A DNA stretch of 38,823 bases, from contig JBPCNO010000045.1 of assembly GCA_051001135.1 (NCBI GenBank), positions 1 through 38,823 of the forward strand. Reading direction: 5' to 3'. The position numbers were made by a program, and so were the translations under genes. This stretch comes from CAWHMN01 sp051001135 (GTDB taxonomy: Bacteria > Acidobacteriota > Terriglobia > Terriglobales > Acidobacteriaceae). Positions 37,956-38,823 of the stretch are shown here, piece after piece. Position 1 is the first letter of the stretch; every line of letters begins with the position of its first letter. The notes beneath the pieces are model-generated. The model ran no database searches. It saw nothing but the letters and a program-made list of their open reading frames with translations, and was not told the origin of the DNA.

Positions 37956-37984
37956 AATGTGTCCTCTGGGAATGTGTCCTCTGG
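37956..37984 (+). repeat. 15-bp-period tandem duplication in the rplU leader
   Basis: AATGTGTCCTCTGG occurs at 37956-37969 and again at 37971-37984, in the 5' leader of the rplU mRNA. Confidence 0.8.
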
Positions 37985-38078
37985 CGCTTTGAAGATTTGA
38001 AGCAAGCGGCTTTGGAGAGAAGCATGTATCCGCCCACATCGAATTGAGTGCAAGCGCCCCAGGGCGTTCGGAGGAATT

Positions 38079-38408
38079 ATGTACGCGGTGATCCGCACGG
38101 GTGGTAAACAGTATCGCGTCGCTCCTGGCGATGTGCTTCGCATCGAGAAAGCGGTTGGCGACGAAAACGACACTCTCGAATTCAGCGATGTCCTTGCCGC
38201 GTCCACTGAGAACGGCGCCTTGAGCAAGCCGCAATCCGCCAAGGTGACCGCAACCATCGTGGGCGAGGGCCGCGGCGATAAGATTCTCGTCTTTCACTTC
38301 AAGCGGAAGAAGCAGTACAAGAAGCTGCAGGGGCACCGCCAGGCTTTCACTTCGGTGCGCATCCACGAGATCGAAGTAGACGGCACTACCTACCGCGCCG
38401 AGCAGTAG
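38079..38408 (+). CDS. rplU: 50S ribosomal protein L21
   Basis: A 109-residue ribosomal protein binding 23S rRNA: MYAVIRTGGKQYRVAPGDVL at the start, the conserved FHFKRKKQYKKLQGHRQAFT block, and a terminal EIEVDGTTYRAEQ. It has normal length, and CGGAGGAATT precedes the ATG. A long leader (about 187 nt) has no structure I can name. It is followed by rpmA, the usual partner. Confidence 0.97.
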   Translation: MYAVIRTGGKQYRVAPGDVLRIEKAVGDENDTLEFSDVLAASTENGALSKPQSAKVTATIVGEGRGDKILVFHFKRKKQYKKLQGHRQAFTSVRIHEIEVDGTTYRAEQ

Positions 38409-38513
38409 TTTCAAAACGGTTCGCCGTGCGGATGGAGATACGCCTTCATCGGCGGGCACTCATTTAGAAATCCAGAAGCGCCGCTTCTGAAGCGAGAATC
38501 AGAGGATCAACAG

Positions 38514-38777
38514 ATGGCACACAAAAAAGGTCTAGGAAGTTCTAAAAACGGCCGCGATTCCAACGCACAGCGGTTAGGCGTGAAGAAGTTCGCGGGCGAA
38601 GTGGTCACCGGCGGCTCCATTCTTGTCCGTCAGCGCGGCACCAAGCTTAAGCCTGGGCTGAACGTGGGCCGCGGAAGTGATGACACGCTCTTCGCCAAGA
38701 TCTCCGGCAAGGTACAGTTCATCGACCGTGGCCGCACGGGACGTTTCGTCGCTATCGATCCCGCTGCCGCCAAATAG
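38514..38777 (+). CDS. rpmA: 50S ribosomal protein L27
   Basis: An 87-residue ribosomal protein near the peptidyl transferase centre. MAHKKGLGSSKNGRDSNAQR has the non-cleaved N-terminus (no Firmicutes-type pre-peptide), followed by LGVKKFAGEVVTGGSILVRQ and the GTKLKPGLNVGRGSDDTLFA core. AGAGGATCAACAG precedes the ATG. It is the second gene of the rplU-rpmA operon; 46 bp remain to the window end. Confidence 0.97.
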   Translation: MAHKKGLGSSKNGRDSNAQRLGVKKFAGEVVTGGSILVRQRGTKLKPGLNVGRGSDDTLFAKISGKVQFIDRGRTGRFVAIDPAAAK

Positions 38778-38823
38778 TTCTCCAGCACACCTTGCAGCGT
38801 GGGGGAGGGGGAAAAAGCTGCTT

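Overview
This is a GC-rich, gene-dense chromosomal segment without rRNA, tRNA, phage, IS or CRISPR features that I could recognise. Protein-level similarity recalled from memory points to Acidobacteriota of the Terriglobus/Granulicella/Edaphobacter type. Supporting signs are a single large two-module MacB/FtsX permease of the acidobacterial orphan (ADOP) kind, a SYLF-domain protein, a zinc-finger anti-sigma/ECF pair next to a Tat metallophosphoesterase, and a C+ type L28. The taxonomic call is inference; no search was run.

Layout. 1-1082 holds the 5' end of clpB (minus strand). 1097-1280 is a graveyard with two gene scraps: the last 35 or so codons of an NmrA-like gene, and a scrap resembling an alpha/beta-hydrolase (chloroperoxidase). 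An intact relative of the NmrA scrap lies at 2229-3101. Two NmrA/SDR-like genes follow. 3380-7582 is the most system-like part: an ECF sigma factor and its membrane anti-sigma factor are transcribed leftward, and a Tat-exported metallophosphoesterase, a two-haem-motif cytochrome and a TauE/SafE permease rightward. Both directions start from near-identical GGAATAA...CGGTTT promoters, which suggests one self-regulated envelope or redox stress regulon. purD, a probably leaderless mntH-type transporter, the orphan permease, a SYLF lipid-binding protein and acnA follow.

17255-20632 is an accessory patch. It has a low-GC gene of unknown family overlapping a PIN-domain gene that appears to start at CTG, a 68-aa membrane protein, and a VapBC-like pair whose toxin stop lies 3 nt before an adenosine-deaminase-family gene. 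Next come an APC amino acid permease (also apparently CTG-started), a 51-aa very basic protein, a PcrA/UvrD helicase with a 130-residue acidic insertion, a secreted amidohydrolase, a DUF971 protein and an RlmI-type methyltransferase. Divergent from the last is a bifunctional (p)ppGpp synthetase/hydrolase.

31407-34907 is a surface-glycan module (flippase plus two family-2 glycosyltransferases). It is followed by RidA, MsrB, L28 (rpmB, minus), an ArnT/PMT-like membrane glycosyltransferase, and the L21-L27 operon.

Two sequence-level themes run through the window. One is a family of short hairpins with a conserved 12-nt loop (GAGCG[T/A]AGTCGA) and variable but complementary stems in gene-free gaps. 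The other is a set of 14-18 bp two-copy tandem duplications, mostly just upstream of genes. Several genes have a -10 box 5-8 nt before the start codon and no Shine-Dalgarno, so leaderless mRNAs are likely.
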